Assembly (NCBI GenBank): GCA_045106555.1 | Contig: JBGCET010000040.1 | Span: 13,930-77,929, forward strand | Direction of reading: 5' to 3' | DNA: 64,000 nt | Source of the DNA: JANQOZ01 sp045106555 | Lineage (GTDB): Bacteria; Pseudomonadota; Gammaproteobacteria; Xanthomonadales; SZUA-38 | Shown here: one piece after another, positions 1 through 8,703 of the stretch | Layout: each line of letters starts with the position of its first letter | How positions within the stretch are numbered: the stretch's first letter is position 1 | Program-made: the position numbers and the translations under genes | The notes under the pieces: generated by a model | Databases searched by the model: none | Seen by the model: only the letters and a program-made list of their open reading frames with translations | What the model was told of the DNA's origin: nothing

Positions 1-692
1 CCAGTACCGACTATCGGCGGCCGGCTCATGGGTTGCGTCAGCGGGGGTTTACCCAGGTCCCCAATTTTCTCGAGGCAAAATTCGCCCGCAGCCTGCACCA
101 ATGTCTGGTGTCCCAGGTGCCGTGGACGTTGGCCTGCAACACTCAGCAAGGCTCACAAACCATTGATGCTGATGCTTTGCGCCGGATGGACGATGGGGCT
201 CGTGCTGAGCTGGAAAGTCAGATCGCAGCACAGGCACGTCAGGGCTTTGGGTTCGCCTATGAGTCTTACATGATGGTGACCGCCTATTTGGAAAAGCGCG
301 ACCCGGGGCTTTTGCTTCATACGGTGCTGGAACTGCTGAATCATCCGGCGACATTGTCATTATTGCAGCAGGTTACCGGTGATTCTTCAGTCACCCGGCT
401 GGATGCTCAGGCGACCTGCTACCGCCCTGGCCATTTTCTGCGTTTCCATGATGATTTGGAGGAAACTGAACGCCGACGCTTCGCGTTTGTCCTGAACCTG
501 AGCCAACACTGGCAGGCGGACTGGGGAGGGCTGCTGCAGCTGATGCAAGGCAGAAGCCAAGTGTTGGCCACGCTGACCCCTACGTTCAATAGTCTGACAC
601 TGTTTGAGGTTCCGCGGGAACACTGCGTATCCATGGTAACGCCCTTTGCTGGTGAACCGAGGCTGGCAATCACCGGTTGGCTGAAGCAATGA
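1..692 (+). CDS. 2OG-Fe(II) oxygenase, prolyl-hydroxylase-like (5' partial)
   Basis: The frame is open from base 3, so the true start probably lies before the window; the first usable start inside is a TTG at 33. Numbered from that TTG, the protein shows a Tpa1/Ofd1-like 2OG oxygenase core: the YRPGHFLRFHDD motif supplies the iron ligands H139 and D141, the distal histidine is H197 in REHCVSMV, and R210 near the C-terminus is placed to bind 2-oxoglutarate. The family hydroxylates prolyl or similar residues in proteins; the substrate here is unknown. No signal peptide is visible, so it is probably cytoplasmic. Its stop overlaps the start of the next oxygenase (ATGA), so it heads a translationally coupled run of four oxygenase genes on this strand. 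Confidence 0.85.
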   Translation, partial: STDYRRPAHGLRQRGFTQVPNFLEAKFARSLHQCLVSQVPWTLACNTQQGSQTIDADALRRMDDGARAELESQIAAQARQGFGFAYESYMMVTAYLEKRDPGLLLHTVLELLNHPATLSLLQQVTGDSSVTRLDAQATCYRPGHFLRFHDDLEETERRRFAFVLNLSQHWQADWGGLLQLMQGRSQVLATLTPTFNSLTLFEVPREHCVSMVTPFAGEPRLAITGWLKQ

Positions 693-2329
693 GCGCAGAC
701 CCGTTGGTCCAAGCTGAGCAGGCTTTTCGGCAAGGCGACCTTGATCGGGCCGACGGCCTTGCTGCGCATTCACCGCGGCCGGACGCTTTGCAGTTTCGTG
801 CCATGCTGGCCATTCAATCTCAGCGCCTCGATCAGGCCCGGGAACACATGTCGGCGTTCTTGAGTCAGCGCCCTGATGATCCCAATGGCTGGTTCAACAT
901 GGGGCTGGTATGCAAGCAGCTGGGTGACTTATCGGAAGCAGAAAAGGCCTATGGCGAAGCGCTGCGTCTGGCGCCAGACCACCCTGCGGCCAACGCCGGG
1001 ATGATCGAGCTGATTATTGCCAACGTTAACCGCCTGCTGGGCAGCAACAACCCGTCCGCCGCACTGAAGTTGCTCGAAAGCTGTCATAACCTCACGTCGG
1101 CGGCGCTATGGGATGCCCGGGCGGCGGTGCTGAACTCACTGGGGGACAATATTCCCGCATTGGCGGCTGCAAGGAAGGCGTTGGAGTTGGCGCCGGACAA
1201 TCTGCGAATTACCGCAAATCTGGCCGCGCTTTTGTCCAGTCAGACAAACCCGGAGGCATTAGCTGAAGCGATTCAACTGGCCACGCAGGTTCTGTCCCAA
1301 CGTCCGGACCATGGGGGTGCCAATCACTGCCTGGCGGTGGTTCTGCAAAAACAAGGGGAGCTTGAAACGGCGTTGGTTCATGCTAACCGCGCGGTGCAGG
1401 TCCAGCCTTCGCTGGACCACTGTATGACAGCGGGCGATATCCAATCCTTACTGAATCCCCAGCGCGGTGCGCGAATGCTTGGCGATGCGGCGGAGCAGAT
1501 GTGGGCGTCTCAAAAGGCTTCTCCCGACTGTGCAACGCCAGAAATGATAAGGGCGAGGGCTTTGCTGCTGCGACAGAGGGGTGTGGCATTGTTGCGTGCC
1601 AATCAGCCGGGCGAAGCATTGGCGGTGCTGGATGAGTCGCTAGACTTGGATCCGGCAGACCAACGCACAATTGCTCACCGTGGCGTTGCGATGGCAATCA
1701 CTAGCAATCCTCAGGAGGCGAATCGCTGGCTGGGAATTTCCCATTGGATTCACCGGGAGATTTTGGCTTGTCCAGCGGAGTTTGAATCGCTGGGACACTT
1801 CAATGCGGCGTTAGCCAATGATATCAGCGAGCATTCGCTGATGCGCTGGGAGCCGCTGGGCTTGGCTGCAAGGAACGGGGGGCTGACGGACAACCTGTTA
1901 GCAGATAACACCCTTGCCATCGGCGGGTTTGAACGCAGTCTGCGGGCGGCTATCAACAAGATGATTGCCTCAGGGCCTCAATCAGCACCATTTGATGCAG
2001 CCTTTCCGGGCACCGATTATCAGCTCAACATCTGGGCGACTCTGGTCCATGCCGATGGCAATATTGATACCCATATTCACGAGGAATCTTGGCTGTCCGG
2101 TGCCTATTACGTTCAGCTCCCGGCTGGTCAAGGCGACGAGGGCGGCATCGAATTCGGGCGACCTCACGCTGATCTTCCTCAAGCGAACCAGACCGAATGT
2201 GAGGTGATGCGGCCCAGTGAGGGTGAGCTGTTGCTGTTCCCGAGTTACTTGTTTCATCGTACGCTGGCCCATCAGGGTGTTGAGCCCAGGATCAGCATTT
2301 CCTTTGACGTATCCAAACCGCCGGGCTGA
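689..2329 (+). CDS. TPR-repeat protein with C-terminal 2OG-Fe(II) oxygenase domain (PF13759-like)
   Basis: A 546-aa protein. Residues 1 to about 340 form tetratricopeptide-like helical repeats (for example GWFNMGLVCKQLGDLSEAEK), usually a protein-binding scaffold. The C-terminal 150 residues match the putative 2OG-Fe(II) oxygenase family PF13759. They carry the HxH-type motif DTHIHEESWLSGAYYV (H462, H464), then FPSYLFHRTL (H523) and R534 before a final strand. ATG 689 is chosen over an in-frame TTG at 677 because it overlaps the preceding stop as ATGA. Repeat plus oxygenase suggests a protein-modifying enzyme with its own docking domain; this is inference. It is 67 bp upstream of the next gene. 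Confidence 0.82.
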   Translation: MSADPLVQAEQAFRQGDLDRADGLAAHSPRPDALQFRAMLAIQSQRLDQAREHMSAFLSQRPDDPNGWFNMGLVCKQLGDLSEAEKAYGEALRLAPDHPAANAGMIELIIANVNRLLGSNNPSAALKLLESCHNLTSAALWDARAAVLNSLGDNIPALAAARKALELAPDNLRITANLAALLSSQTNPEALAEAIQLATQVLSQRPDHGGANHCLAVVLQKQGELETALVHANRAVQVQPSLDHCMTAGDIQSLLNPQRGARMLGDAAEQMWASQKASPDCATPEMIRARALLLRQRGVALLRANQPGEALAVLDESLDLDPADQRTIAHRGVAMAITSNPQEANRWLGISHWIHREILACPAEFESLGHFNAALANDISEHSLMRWEPLGLAARNGGLTDNLLADNTLAIGGFERSLRAAINKMIASGPQSAPFDAAFPGTDYQLNIWATLVHADGNIDTHIHEESWLSGAYYVQLPAGQGDEGGIEFGRPHADLPQANQTECEVMRPSEGELLLFPSYLFHRTLAHQGVEPRISISFDVSKPPG

Positions 2330-2396
2330 CAGTTGTGATGAAGGAAAAAACTCCGCATAAAAAGTCGATCCCGCTTGCCTCGCAAAGGCCTGCGCC

Positions 2397-3845
2397 ATGA
2401 GTGTTGATCTGAATCAGGCAATGAGTCGCGCTCGAGACTTGGTGTCTGGACAAGCGTTTGGGAGCGATGGGTTTTTTGAGGGGATGGAACTCTTGAACGA
2501 CCAAGCTCGGTCAGGCTCCGTCGAAGCAAACGTGCTGTTGGGCCATCTGCATTGCCAATACCCCGGATTGCCGGATGCGCCGGCGAAAGCTCATGAGTAC
2601 TATCAGGAGGCCGTCAGTCTGGGCGATCCGCTGGCTCTCTTGCGATTGGCCGACCTCGCGATGTTTGGCTATGGCCAGGAGCGTAACGATGTTGAGGCGT
2701 TCGACCATATTACCTCCCTGGCCGCTGGTGGGTACGCCAGCGCGTTGTGCCAGCAGGCACTGATGATTTCCCAGGGCATTGGCTGCAAACGCGACGATCA
2801 GCGGGCCGCCAGTTTGGTACTGCAGGCTGCTGCCCAGGGCGACACCTTGGCATTTGCCTTGCTGGCTGAGCGATATCTGGACGGTTTGGGTGTGCCTCAG
2901 CGACCGGATTTGGCCAGTGCCTGGTTGGCATTGGCCTGCCGACGTCAGTTTCCTGGCGCTGAGCGGCGTCGTCAGCAACTCACCAAGCAGGTGTCTTCGA
3001 CCGAGGCTGACGAGGGGCGGCGCTGGGCCGAAAAGCTGATGGATAATATTCGTGGGCTGGGGCCTGCCGTTGCCCAAATGGGCATTCCAGAACACCATCC
3101 CGAGTACCCAAAGCGCTTTGCCAGCGTTGTTGCCGAGAATTTCGCCAGGCTCGACGAGCCGGCATTATCCCTGGACGCGGCGCAGCGGGGCATGGGTGCA
3201 ATAGCCCCGCAGCAGCCATTGCTGGTGCCCCAGGCAGTCAGTTGGTCACCTCGGGTGTTTCAGGTCGACCGATTTGCGGACGCTCAGGAGCGGCTCTATC
3301 TGTTGGCGGCGGCGACTGGGTCATTGGTCAGCAGTGCCGGTCAGCAGGTCACCGAAAATGCCGCCGAGGTTGATCCTTTCGATGGCGAGTGCGCGGTGTT
3401 TTCGCCTCAACTGGTCAGTCCAATTGTGCGGATTATTCAACGTCGTTGGGCCCATGTGCTGCATATTCATGAGCAGCATTTTGAGCCGATGTCCGTGCTG
3501 CGTTACAGCCGCGGCCATGAGTATTCGCCTCATGTGGACTACTTCGATGCCAATCGCATCAAAGCCCATCGTGAGATCGGCGATCTGGGCGGTCAACGTT
3601 TGATTACTGGCCTGATTTACCTGATCGCCTCAGAGGAAGGTGGAGAAACCACTTACGGTGATCAGGGTCCCACCATCAGAGGTCAGGACGGCAGCGCGGT
3701 GTTTCATTTCAACACTCGGGTGGACGGACTGGTGGACGCTCAATCTGTCCACGCCGGTCGTCCGGTGACGACGGGTGAAAAATGGCTTTGTCGCACCGCT
3801 GTGCGGGAAAATAATGTGTATCTGAATCGGGAGACGGTGCTGTGA
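2397..3845 (+). CDS. Sel1-repeat protein with prolyl 4-hydroxylase (P4Hc) domain
   Basis: A 482-aa protein with Sel1-like repeats at about residues 35-190 (for example AMFGYGQERNDVEAFDHI) and a C-terminal P4Hc-type 2OG oxygenase at about 360-470. Catalytic residues are intact: H379 and D381 in SPHVDYFD, distal H452 in SVHAGRPV, and K462 in GEKWLCR as the 2OG-carboxylate ligand. Sel1 repeats usually mediate protein contacts, so a protein substrate is likely. It is clearly homologous to the gene at 5033-6232 on the other arm, sharing an LRY...H-D...GGET...GSAVF...NT...GEKWL pattern. It overlaps the next start by 4 bp (GTGA). Confidence 0.85.
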   Translation: MSVDLNQAMSRARDLVSGQAFGSDGFFEGMELLNDQARSGSVEANVLLGHLHCQYPGLPDAPAKAHEYYQEAVSLGDPLALLRLADLAMFGYGQERNDVEAFDHITSLAAGGYASALCQQALMISQGIGCKRDDQRAASLVLQAAAQGDTLAFALLAERYLDGLGVPQRPDLASAWLALACRRQFPGAERRRQQLTKQVSSTEADEGRRWAEKLMDNIRGLGPAVAQMGIPEHHPEYPKRFASVVAENFARLDEPALSLDAAQRGMGAIAPQQPLLVPQAVSWSPRVFQVDRFADAQERLYLLAAATGSLVSSAGQQVTENAAEVDPFDGECAVFSPQLVSPIVRIIQRRWAHVLHIHEQHFEPMSVLRYSRGHEYSPHVDYFDANRIKAHREIGDLGGQRLITGLIYLIASEEGGETTYGDQGPTIRGQDGSAVFHFNTRVDGLVDAQSVHAGRPVTTGEKWLCRTAVRENNVYLNRETVL

Positions 3846-4387
3846 ATCGTCGCCTGAGCGAAATGGTAAAGGTCTACGACAATGCGTTGTCGGCAGAATT
3901 TTGTGATCAGACGGTTCGCGCCTTTGATCGTGCAACCAGTGCGATGCAGCGAAGCGATGGCGTTCGGCAATTTGACGAGCTGGTTATAGACGGCAGTCCA
4001 GAGTGGGCACAAAGCAATCTTGTGCTAGAGCAGGCCAAGGAGCAGGCCTTAGCACGCTATACCCATGAAGTGCCTGGCCATTACCCTGAGCAGCGGGATT
4101 TTGAGGCCTTTCGCATTAAGCGATACGCGGCGAATCGTAAGGACCAGTTTCGCGAACACGTGGACGCTTATGATCGTATTTCAGGACTACGGTACCTGGT
4201 GTGTTTTTGGTATTTGAATGACGTAGAGCACGGCGGCGAGACGCTGTTTACCGATCTGGATCTGAAGGTCAGAGCACGCCGTGGTCGACTCATCATGTTC
4301 CCACCCTATTGGATGTACTCTCACGCAGGACTGCCACCCCGCAGCAACGACAAGTACATCATCAGCACCTACTTTCTCTATCGATAG
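3842..4387 (+). CDS. short 2OG-Fe(II) oxygenase, P4Hc type
   Basis: A 181-aa stand-alone oxygenase. The core shows H106 and D108 (REHVDAYD), a GGETLF strand typical of prolyl-4-hydroxylase folds, distal H161 (YSHAGLPP) and K171 (NDKYIIST) for 2OG binding. The GTG start overlaps the upstream TGA (GTGA), so translation should be coupled. It is the last gene of the plus arm; only 24 bp separate its stop from the stop of the convergent oxygenase, and no terminator hairpin is visible there. Substrate unknown. Confidence 0.82.
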   Translation: MNRRLSEMVKVYDNALSAEFCDQTVRAFDRATSAMQRSDGVRQFDELVIDGSPEWAQSNLVLEQAKEQALARYTHEVPGHYPEQRDFEAFRIKRYAANRKDQFREHVDAYDRISGLRYLVCFWYLNDVEHGGETLFTDLDLKVRARRGRLIMFPPYWMYSHAGLPPRSNDKYIISTYFLYR

Positions 4388-4411
4388 TCCGGAATTGAGG
4401 TCGGGAGTCGT

Positions 4412-5014
4412 TCAGGGGTTCTTGGCCAGTTCCAATTTAAACGCCAGGGTATACCGTGGTTCTGTGCAGATACGATTGGGTGGGCGACCGCAGTGGCGCA
4501 GTTCGCCGTCAAACAGCACCAGTCGACCGGGTCTTGGGCTGACCACAAACTCCGCGTCTTCGTCGGCATTAAAAAATAATGTTTCGCCGCCCCATTCGAC
4601 ATTCCACTGGTTGCTGACAAACCACAGAGCGGTCAACTCCCCGGCCCCTGGCAGGCAATCGGTGTGGGTGAACAGCATGTCGCCAAAAGCGGCAAAATTG
4701 GTGTAGGCCCGATACACCGAAAAAGTGCCTCGGCCCATGGCTTTGGCGGCGGCCAGGGTGGGGCCGTGAAAGGGCAAATTGCGAGCGGCTTCTACCGTCA
4801 TGTTGTTGGCCCAGTGACGGTACTGAGCCGTATCGGGTCGGGCAATTTCGTTGTGCTGGAATGGGCTGGCATCCAGTATTTCTTTGATTCGACTGACAAT
4901 ATTGTCGGCAACCAAACCGTCAAACACCGCGACCGACTTACCGTCGATGGTTGCACTGCGCTGAGGCGCGATGGGTTTGGCAGCGTCGTCGGATTCGTCG
5001 TTCGAAGGGCTCAT
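4412..5014 (-). CDS. short 2OG-Fe(II) oxygenase
   Basis: A 200-aa 2OG oxygenase. It has H117 and D119 in FTHTDCLPG, a WGGETLFF strand, PRPGRLVLFDG before the distal H174 (RHCGRPP), and R187 in PRYTLAFK as the likely 2OG-carboxylate ligand. It uses Arg where the plus-arm short enzyme uses Lys, so the two are not recent copies. The first ~20 residues are acidic and low in complexity. It is the last gene of the minus arm, 18 bp after the Sel1-P4H gene, and probably shares its transcript. Confidence 0.82.
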   Translation of the reverse strand: MSPSNDESDDAAKPIAPQRSATIDGKSVAVFDGLVADNIVSRIKEILDASPFQHNEIARPDTAQYRHWANNMTVEAARNLPFHGPTLAAAKAMGRGTFSVYRAYTNFAAFGDMLFTHTDCLPGAGELTALWFVSNQWNVEWGGETLFFNADEDAEFVVSPRPGRLVLFDGELRHCGRPPNRICTEPRYTLAFKLELAKNP

Positions 5015-5032
5015 GGGTTACTCAGATAGTGC

Positions 5033-6232
5033 TCAAGGTGTAAAGGGTCGGTCCCGGAACCACAGTGTTGCCAGCCATTTCTCTCCGTCAAGCACGGGCA
5101 GGCTAGCATGCAGACTACGCCGATCGATTTCGCCATTATCCAGGGTGTTGCGGAAAAATACCGCGCTGCCGGTGATGGGAGCAATCCGCTGGCCAAAGCG
5201 AGGAAAGTCCGTTTCTCCCCCCTTGGTGACGGTATTGAGATAACTGAATGTCGTGGCTACTCGTTGCCCTCTTTGGGTGATCTCTTCACCCGCTTCGCCC
5301 GACATCGGGTCGATGAAATCAAAATGCTCGCGATATTGCTGGCCGGGCAAGTAACGCAGCATGGCAAACGGTTCAGCATGAGAGAAAGGCAATCCAGTTT
5401 GGGTCGCCAGTTGCTCCTTTACCCGGGTGATTGCAATATCCTCCTGACCCGGATGAAAGCTCCAGCCAAAACTGGATCGGGTGTCGTCGTGAACTGACTC
5501 ACCGGTTAACGGATGCACCGTGTGAGAGGGCACCAGGTCGGGTCGGGCCGTTTCCTGCAGGTAAATGCAGGATAGCCGGTGTATCAGTTGCGGAAATATG
5601 CGCAGTGAAAATTGGGGATCGGGAATTTCTGGCGGCTGGGTGGCGGGTGGCAACAGGGACAGTTCCGGTAGGTGCTGGCACCACCGCCTCTCGTCTTGCT
5701 GCAGGGTCTCTTGAGGATCGTCCGTTGGCGCCGCGGAGACTGGCGAGTTAAGCGCTTCGGTCATTATTGCCGCCCGCAAATCACCTTGGGAGGCGGCTTT
5801 TTTCAGCAGTCGGGTGCACAGTGGATCGTCACCGTTTTCGGCACAGATCAGCGCGTAGTTGACCAGCGCTAACGAACACTCCTGACGCGCAGACAAGGTT
5901 AACAGTTGGGCTGCCAGGCCAACGTTTCTCGGTGTTCCCTGGCCGCGATAGTGCATACAGGCCAATTCAAACCGGCCCTCGGCGTCGCCAGCGTCGGCAG
6001 CCTGTTGGAAAGCCTCCAGCGCTTCACTGATGCTGGCGGCACGGCCAAGTCCCAATAGGGACTGGCGCCCCAGCTCGACCTGCGCTCTCGGGTATCCGGC
6101 GCGAGCCGCTTTGTTAAACCAACGCCTGCTACGACCGAAATCAGACTCCGTGGCGTAATGCCGCGCCAGGCTGAACTGCTGGGCTGGGTCGCCAGCATTC
6201 GCGCCCTGCCAAAGCGTATCGAAATCGCTCAA
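5033..6232 (-). CDS. Sel1-repeat protein with prolyl 4-hydroxylase (P4Hc) domain
   Basis: A 399-aa protein. Sel1-like repeats cover about residues 10-160 (for example RSRRWFNKAARAGYPRAQ and ALEAFQQAADAGDAEGRFEL). A P4Hc oxygenase domain covers about 285-395, with H303 and D305 (REHFDFID), H375 (RSLHASLPV) and K385 (GEKWLATLW). The start is TTG at 6232, which overlaps the upstream stop as TTGA; no ATG is nearby, so coupled translation is the best explanation. It is the minus-arm counterpart of the gene at 2397-3845. The upstream neighbour is a PF13759-type oxygenase, as in the plus arm. Confidence 0.84.
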   Translation of the reverse strand: MSDFDTLWQGANAGDPAQQFSLARHYATESDFGRSRRWFNKAARAGYPRAQVELGRQSLLGLGRAASISEALEAFQQAADAGDAEGRFELACMHYRGQGTPRNVGLAAQLLTLSARQECSLALVNYALICAENGDDPLCTRLLKKAASQGDLRAAIMTEALNSPVSAAPTDDPQETLQQDERRWCQHLPELSLLPPATQPPEIPDPQFSLRIFPQLIHRLSCIYLQETARPDLVPSHTVHPLTGESVHDDTRSSFGWSFHPGQEDIAITRVKEQLATQTGLPFSHAEPFAMLRYLPGQQYREHFDFIDPMSGEAGEEITQRGQRVATTFSYLNTVTKGGETDFPRFGQRIAPITGSAVFFRNTLDNGEIDRRSLHASLPVLDGEKWLATLWFRDRPFTP

Positions 6233-6945
6233 GGCTGGCTGTCCGATGCGGCCCTTTGGGTGTCAGGAGGGCTGGCGCCATCACTGCTTGCAGTGACTCG
6301 AGAGTCTTTGATCCAGGCGTTAAATGCCACCACGATACGTTCACCCTCGCCAGTGAACGGCGCAACGTCGTGCATCAGGAAGGACGGAAAAATCACGAGT
6401 TGGCCGGCCTTGGCTGGGAAGGTCAGCACACCCGGTGCGTAGGGCTCTACCCAAGTGTTGTTGCCCGCATCCATATACATGTTGATGGAATTGCGTGGGT
6501 CGTGAAACCGCAGATTGCCGCTGTCTGGGTTTTCCGGGTCGGGCCCGCCAGGATCGACACAGTACACCCCGGACCAAGACGCCATTGGGTGATTGTGAGT
6601 GCCCATGTAGCCGCCATTACGAGTAACGTGGAACCAGGTATGGTTAAAAATTTGCAGTGCGCTGAGGTCCGTATTGCCGTTGACCTGGTTCAGCACCTGA
6701 CCGAGAGAGCCAAAACAAAACTGCTTGAGCTGAGCGATGCAGGGTTGAGGCCATGAAAATACAGTGAACACGCTTTCGAACGTGTTGATCTTCAACGTGG
6801 GAACGGGATATTCCTCGGTAAACGCCTCGCCCTGACTTTCGCAGTCTAAGAACAACGCTCGAAGTTGTGCATTCAAGGCGTCACAGTCGGGATGCACTTT
6901 TACAAAGAAAGGGCAGGCAAATGCTGGGTAAACGTCGGCGCTCAT
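6229..6945 (-). CDS. 2OG-Fe(II) oxygenase, PF13759 / TIGR02466-like
   Basis: A 238-aa protein from ATG 6945; a TTG 27 bp upstream is also in frame but less likely. The family signature is clear: MGTHNHPMASWSGVYCV (H117, H119), then FPSFLMHDVAPF (H192) and GERIVVAFNAW with R203. It lacks the TPR scaffold of its relative at 689-2329. A polar Ser/Asp-rich tail of about 25 residues follows the domain. It lies 69 bp downstream of the beta-barrel gene and overlaps the next gene by 4 bp, so it is the first oxygenase of the minus arm. Confidence 0.82.
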   Translation of the reverse strand: MSADVYPAFACPFFVKVHPDCDALNAQLRALFLDCESQGEAFTEEYPVPTLKINTFESVFTVFSWPQPCIAQLKQFCFGSLGQVLNQVNGNTDLSALQIFNHTWFHVTRNGGYMGTHNHPMASWSGVYCVDPGGPDPENPDSGNLRFHDPRNSINMYMDAGNNTWVEPYAPGVLTFPAKAGQLVIFPSFLMHDVAPFTGEGERIVVAFNAWIKDSRVTASSDGASPPDTQRAASDSQP

Positions 6946-7014
6946 GGCCGCATGGTTACCAGCACAAGGCAAAAATGCAAGAGTTTTGAGGCTCGCAGCG
7001 TGTTGCTGAAGCGG

Positions 7015-8046
7015 TCAGAGGTCTTGTCGGTACCTAACATAGGGTACCCGACCGAAGAAGTTCTCCAGTTCGGCGTCACTCAAGCCGTTGCTGGCGGGTG
7101 CGGGGTTATTGAGAACGTTCCGCGCCCCCACGCTCAGACTGGCATTCCACGGGGTGCGCCAGGCAAAGCTAACGTCGAAGGAGGTCCAGCCAGCGGCTGT
7201 TTCGGCGCCGTTCACCACGTCGAGGTAGCGGCTAGTGAGGTCGCCGCGGAAGGTGCCTTTCTGCCAGCCTACGCCAAACGCTGCCGCGTTCAGCGGTGTT
7301 TGTTGGGGTGATGCGCCAAGTGAGTAGTTAAAGTCTGCTAGACGAGATACCTGCACACCCAGTTCCAGGTCACCCCAATCGCCGGCGTTAATGTCGCAGG
7401 TGAGGCTGATGTCGACTGCTTCTGCGCTACCAAGATTAAGGCCTGTGCCGTTAAGGGTAAGCCAGGCAGGACGCGTGCCCGACGCTAACGCGTTGGTTTG
7501 GCTGATGTAATCGACGTTAAGATTGAGTCCTCGCCCTACCTGCCAGCTGGCGCCCAGTGCGTACGCCTGAAGTGACGATTCTTCGGCGCTGATTGATGCC
7601 GCAGCCGGCGCACAATTGCCACTGTCAGCGCAGAGCAGCAAGCGACTGCCATCGGCTTCCTGATATCCCGCTCGCAGTGAAAGACTGTCAAGAGGGCGCC
7701 ATATCCCCTGAGTTTGGGTGACCCCTCCTGTGGCTGCCGTGGGTAGAGCCATTTTCAATTGAAGGTTTTTACTGACGGCAATGTTCAGCGGCCCGCCGAC
7801 GGTAACCTGCGGCACAGGCTGAAGACGATAGATCGTTGGCAACCCGGGTTGCGGGGTGTTGAACAGCCAGGGTTGGGCGGATTGTGAATCCAGAGGCGCT
7901 GCAACCACGGAACTTTCCAGGACACCCACATTGCCTGCCGGCGTCGTTTCCTGCGCTTGGGCTGTGCCGAACGTCAACGCCACGGCGCACATGGCAGCGC
8001 GACGTGCGAACTGACGAATTATCGTTTTGTTACTGGTCAGCAACAT
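7015..8046 (-). CDS. exported plug-less TonB-dependent-receptor-like beta-barrel
   Basis: A 343-aa protein (ATG 8046; a GTG at 8079 is an alternative start). It opens with a signal peptide ending near TAQAQ. There is no plug domain: the DGASALYG-type motif and TonB box of full TBDRs are absent. From about residue 90 it is alternating-strand sequence, and the end (SVGARNVLNN, then VPYVRYRQDL) matches the last strands of TBDR barrels. Full TBDRs in this window are 915-990 aa, so this is about a third of one. It could be a truncated TBDR or a small outer-membrane barrel derived from one. As first gene of the minus arm it may mark where the oxygenase products or substrates go; that link is inference. 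Confidence 0.7.
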   Translation of the reverse strand: MLLTSNKTIIRQFARRAAMCAVALTFGTAQAQETTPAGNVGVLESSVVAAPLDSQSAQPWLFNTPQPGLPTIYRLQPVPQVTVGGPLNIAVSKNLQLKMALPTAATGGVTQTQGIWRPLDSLSLRAGYQEADGSRLLLCADSGNCAPAAASISAEESSLQAYALGASWQVGRGLNLNVDYISQTNALASGTRPAWLTLNGTGLNLGSAEAVDISLTCDINAGDWGDLELGVQVSRLADFNYSLGASPQQTPLNAAAFGVGWQKGTFRGDLTSRYLDVVNGAETAAGWTSFDVSFAWRTPWNASLSVGARNVLNNPAPASNGLSDAELENFFGRVPYVRYRQDL

Positions 8047-8465
8047 AACTGCAGTAGCCTGAGTTCCTTTCTTCTTCACAGTTTTGGGCCGTATCTCGCC
8101 TCAAAAGTTCCTCGTTCCGATGAATTGGCGGTTTTTTCCACCAAACAATCGGCGTTGGAAATTTCAAGCTCCCTCGCAAGTAAACGGTCTTTTTCACCCT
8201 GATGTTAACAAATTGGCGTCTTGAGAGCATTGGTTTTAGGTTGCATTAATCGCCGATCCTGCGCCGCTGGTCCTGATGCCCTCGCTACCTTTCGGATAAC
8301 CAGGCTCACAACGACTTGCATTCAAGATATCGGACCAACTGACCGAAACTTAAGGTCAGTGGAGAAAATTACCTGTAACCAAACGCCACCATGGTGCGTC
8401 TAACTGGACAGAAGCAGCGACAAAGGCGTCGCCAGCAGTTCCATCAGGTGTCGGGGAAAGAGTTG
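8047..8465. promoter_or_regulatory. divergent intergenic region between barrel operon and small peptide gene
   Basis: A stretch of 419 bases with no convincing coding frame. It must carry the promoters for the minus-arm operon and for the small plus-strand gene. AT-rich patches occur around 8130-8215. No clear operator palindrome or riboswitch was recognised. Confidence 0.4.
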
Positions 8466-8642
8466 ATGAGCATCAAAACAACGCTAGCATTGGTAGGGAG
8501 GGCCGCCGCGGTCGCAACCTTAACGGTTGGAACGCTTGCCGCAGGCCTGACGGTCACCACCTATACTGTGGCCAAGGCCAATGAGATGATGTTTGAACAG
8601 CCGGTGACCACGCTGAAAGTTAAGCAGCCCGCCTGCGTTTAA
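8466..8642 (+). CDS. 58-aa exported or membrane peptide, unknown function
   Basis: ATG 8466 follows a purine-rich GGGGAAAG ribosome-binding site 5-6 bp upstream, which supports this start over an in-frame ATG at 8391. The peptide begins MSIKTTLALVGRAAAVATLT, continues as a hydrophobic helix to about residue 35, and ends in a short polar tail, EQPVTTLKVKQPACV, with a single Cys next to the C-terminus. It could be a single-span membrane peptide or a secreted peptide with a long signal. It is divergent from the barrel/oxygenase operon. I do not recognise the family. Confidence 0.45.
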   Translation: MSIKTTLALVGRAAAVATLTVGTLAAGLTVTTYTVAKANEMMFEQPVTTLKVKQPACV

Positions 8643-8703
8643 TCCGCAAATCGGTGGGCGCAGGCTTGGCAGCCCTGCCGTTTGTGCCGTCGATGTTGTT
8701 GGT

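Noticed and set aside
4388..4411. possible terminator between the convergent oxygenase arms
   Set aside because: Only 24 bp and no stem with a T-run can be seen.
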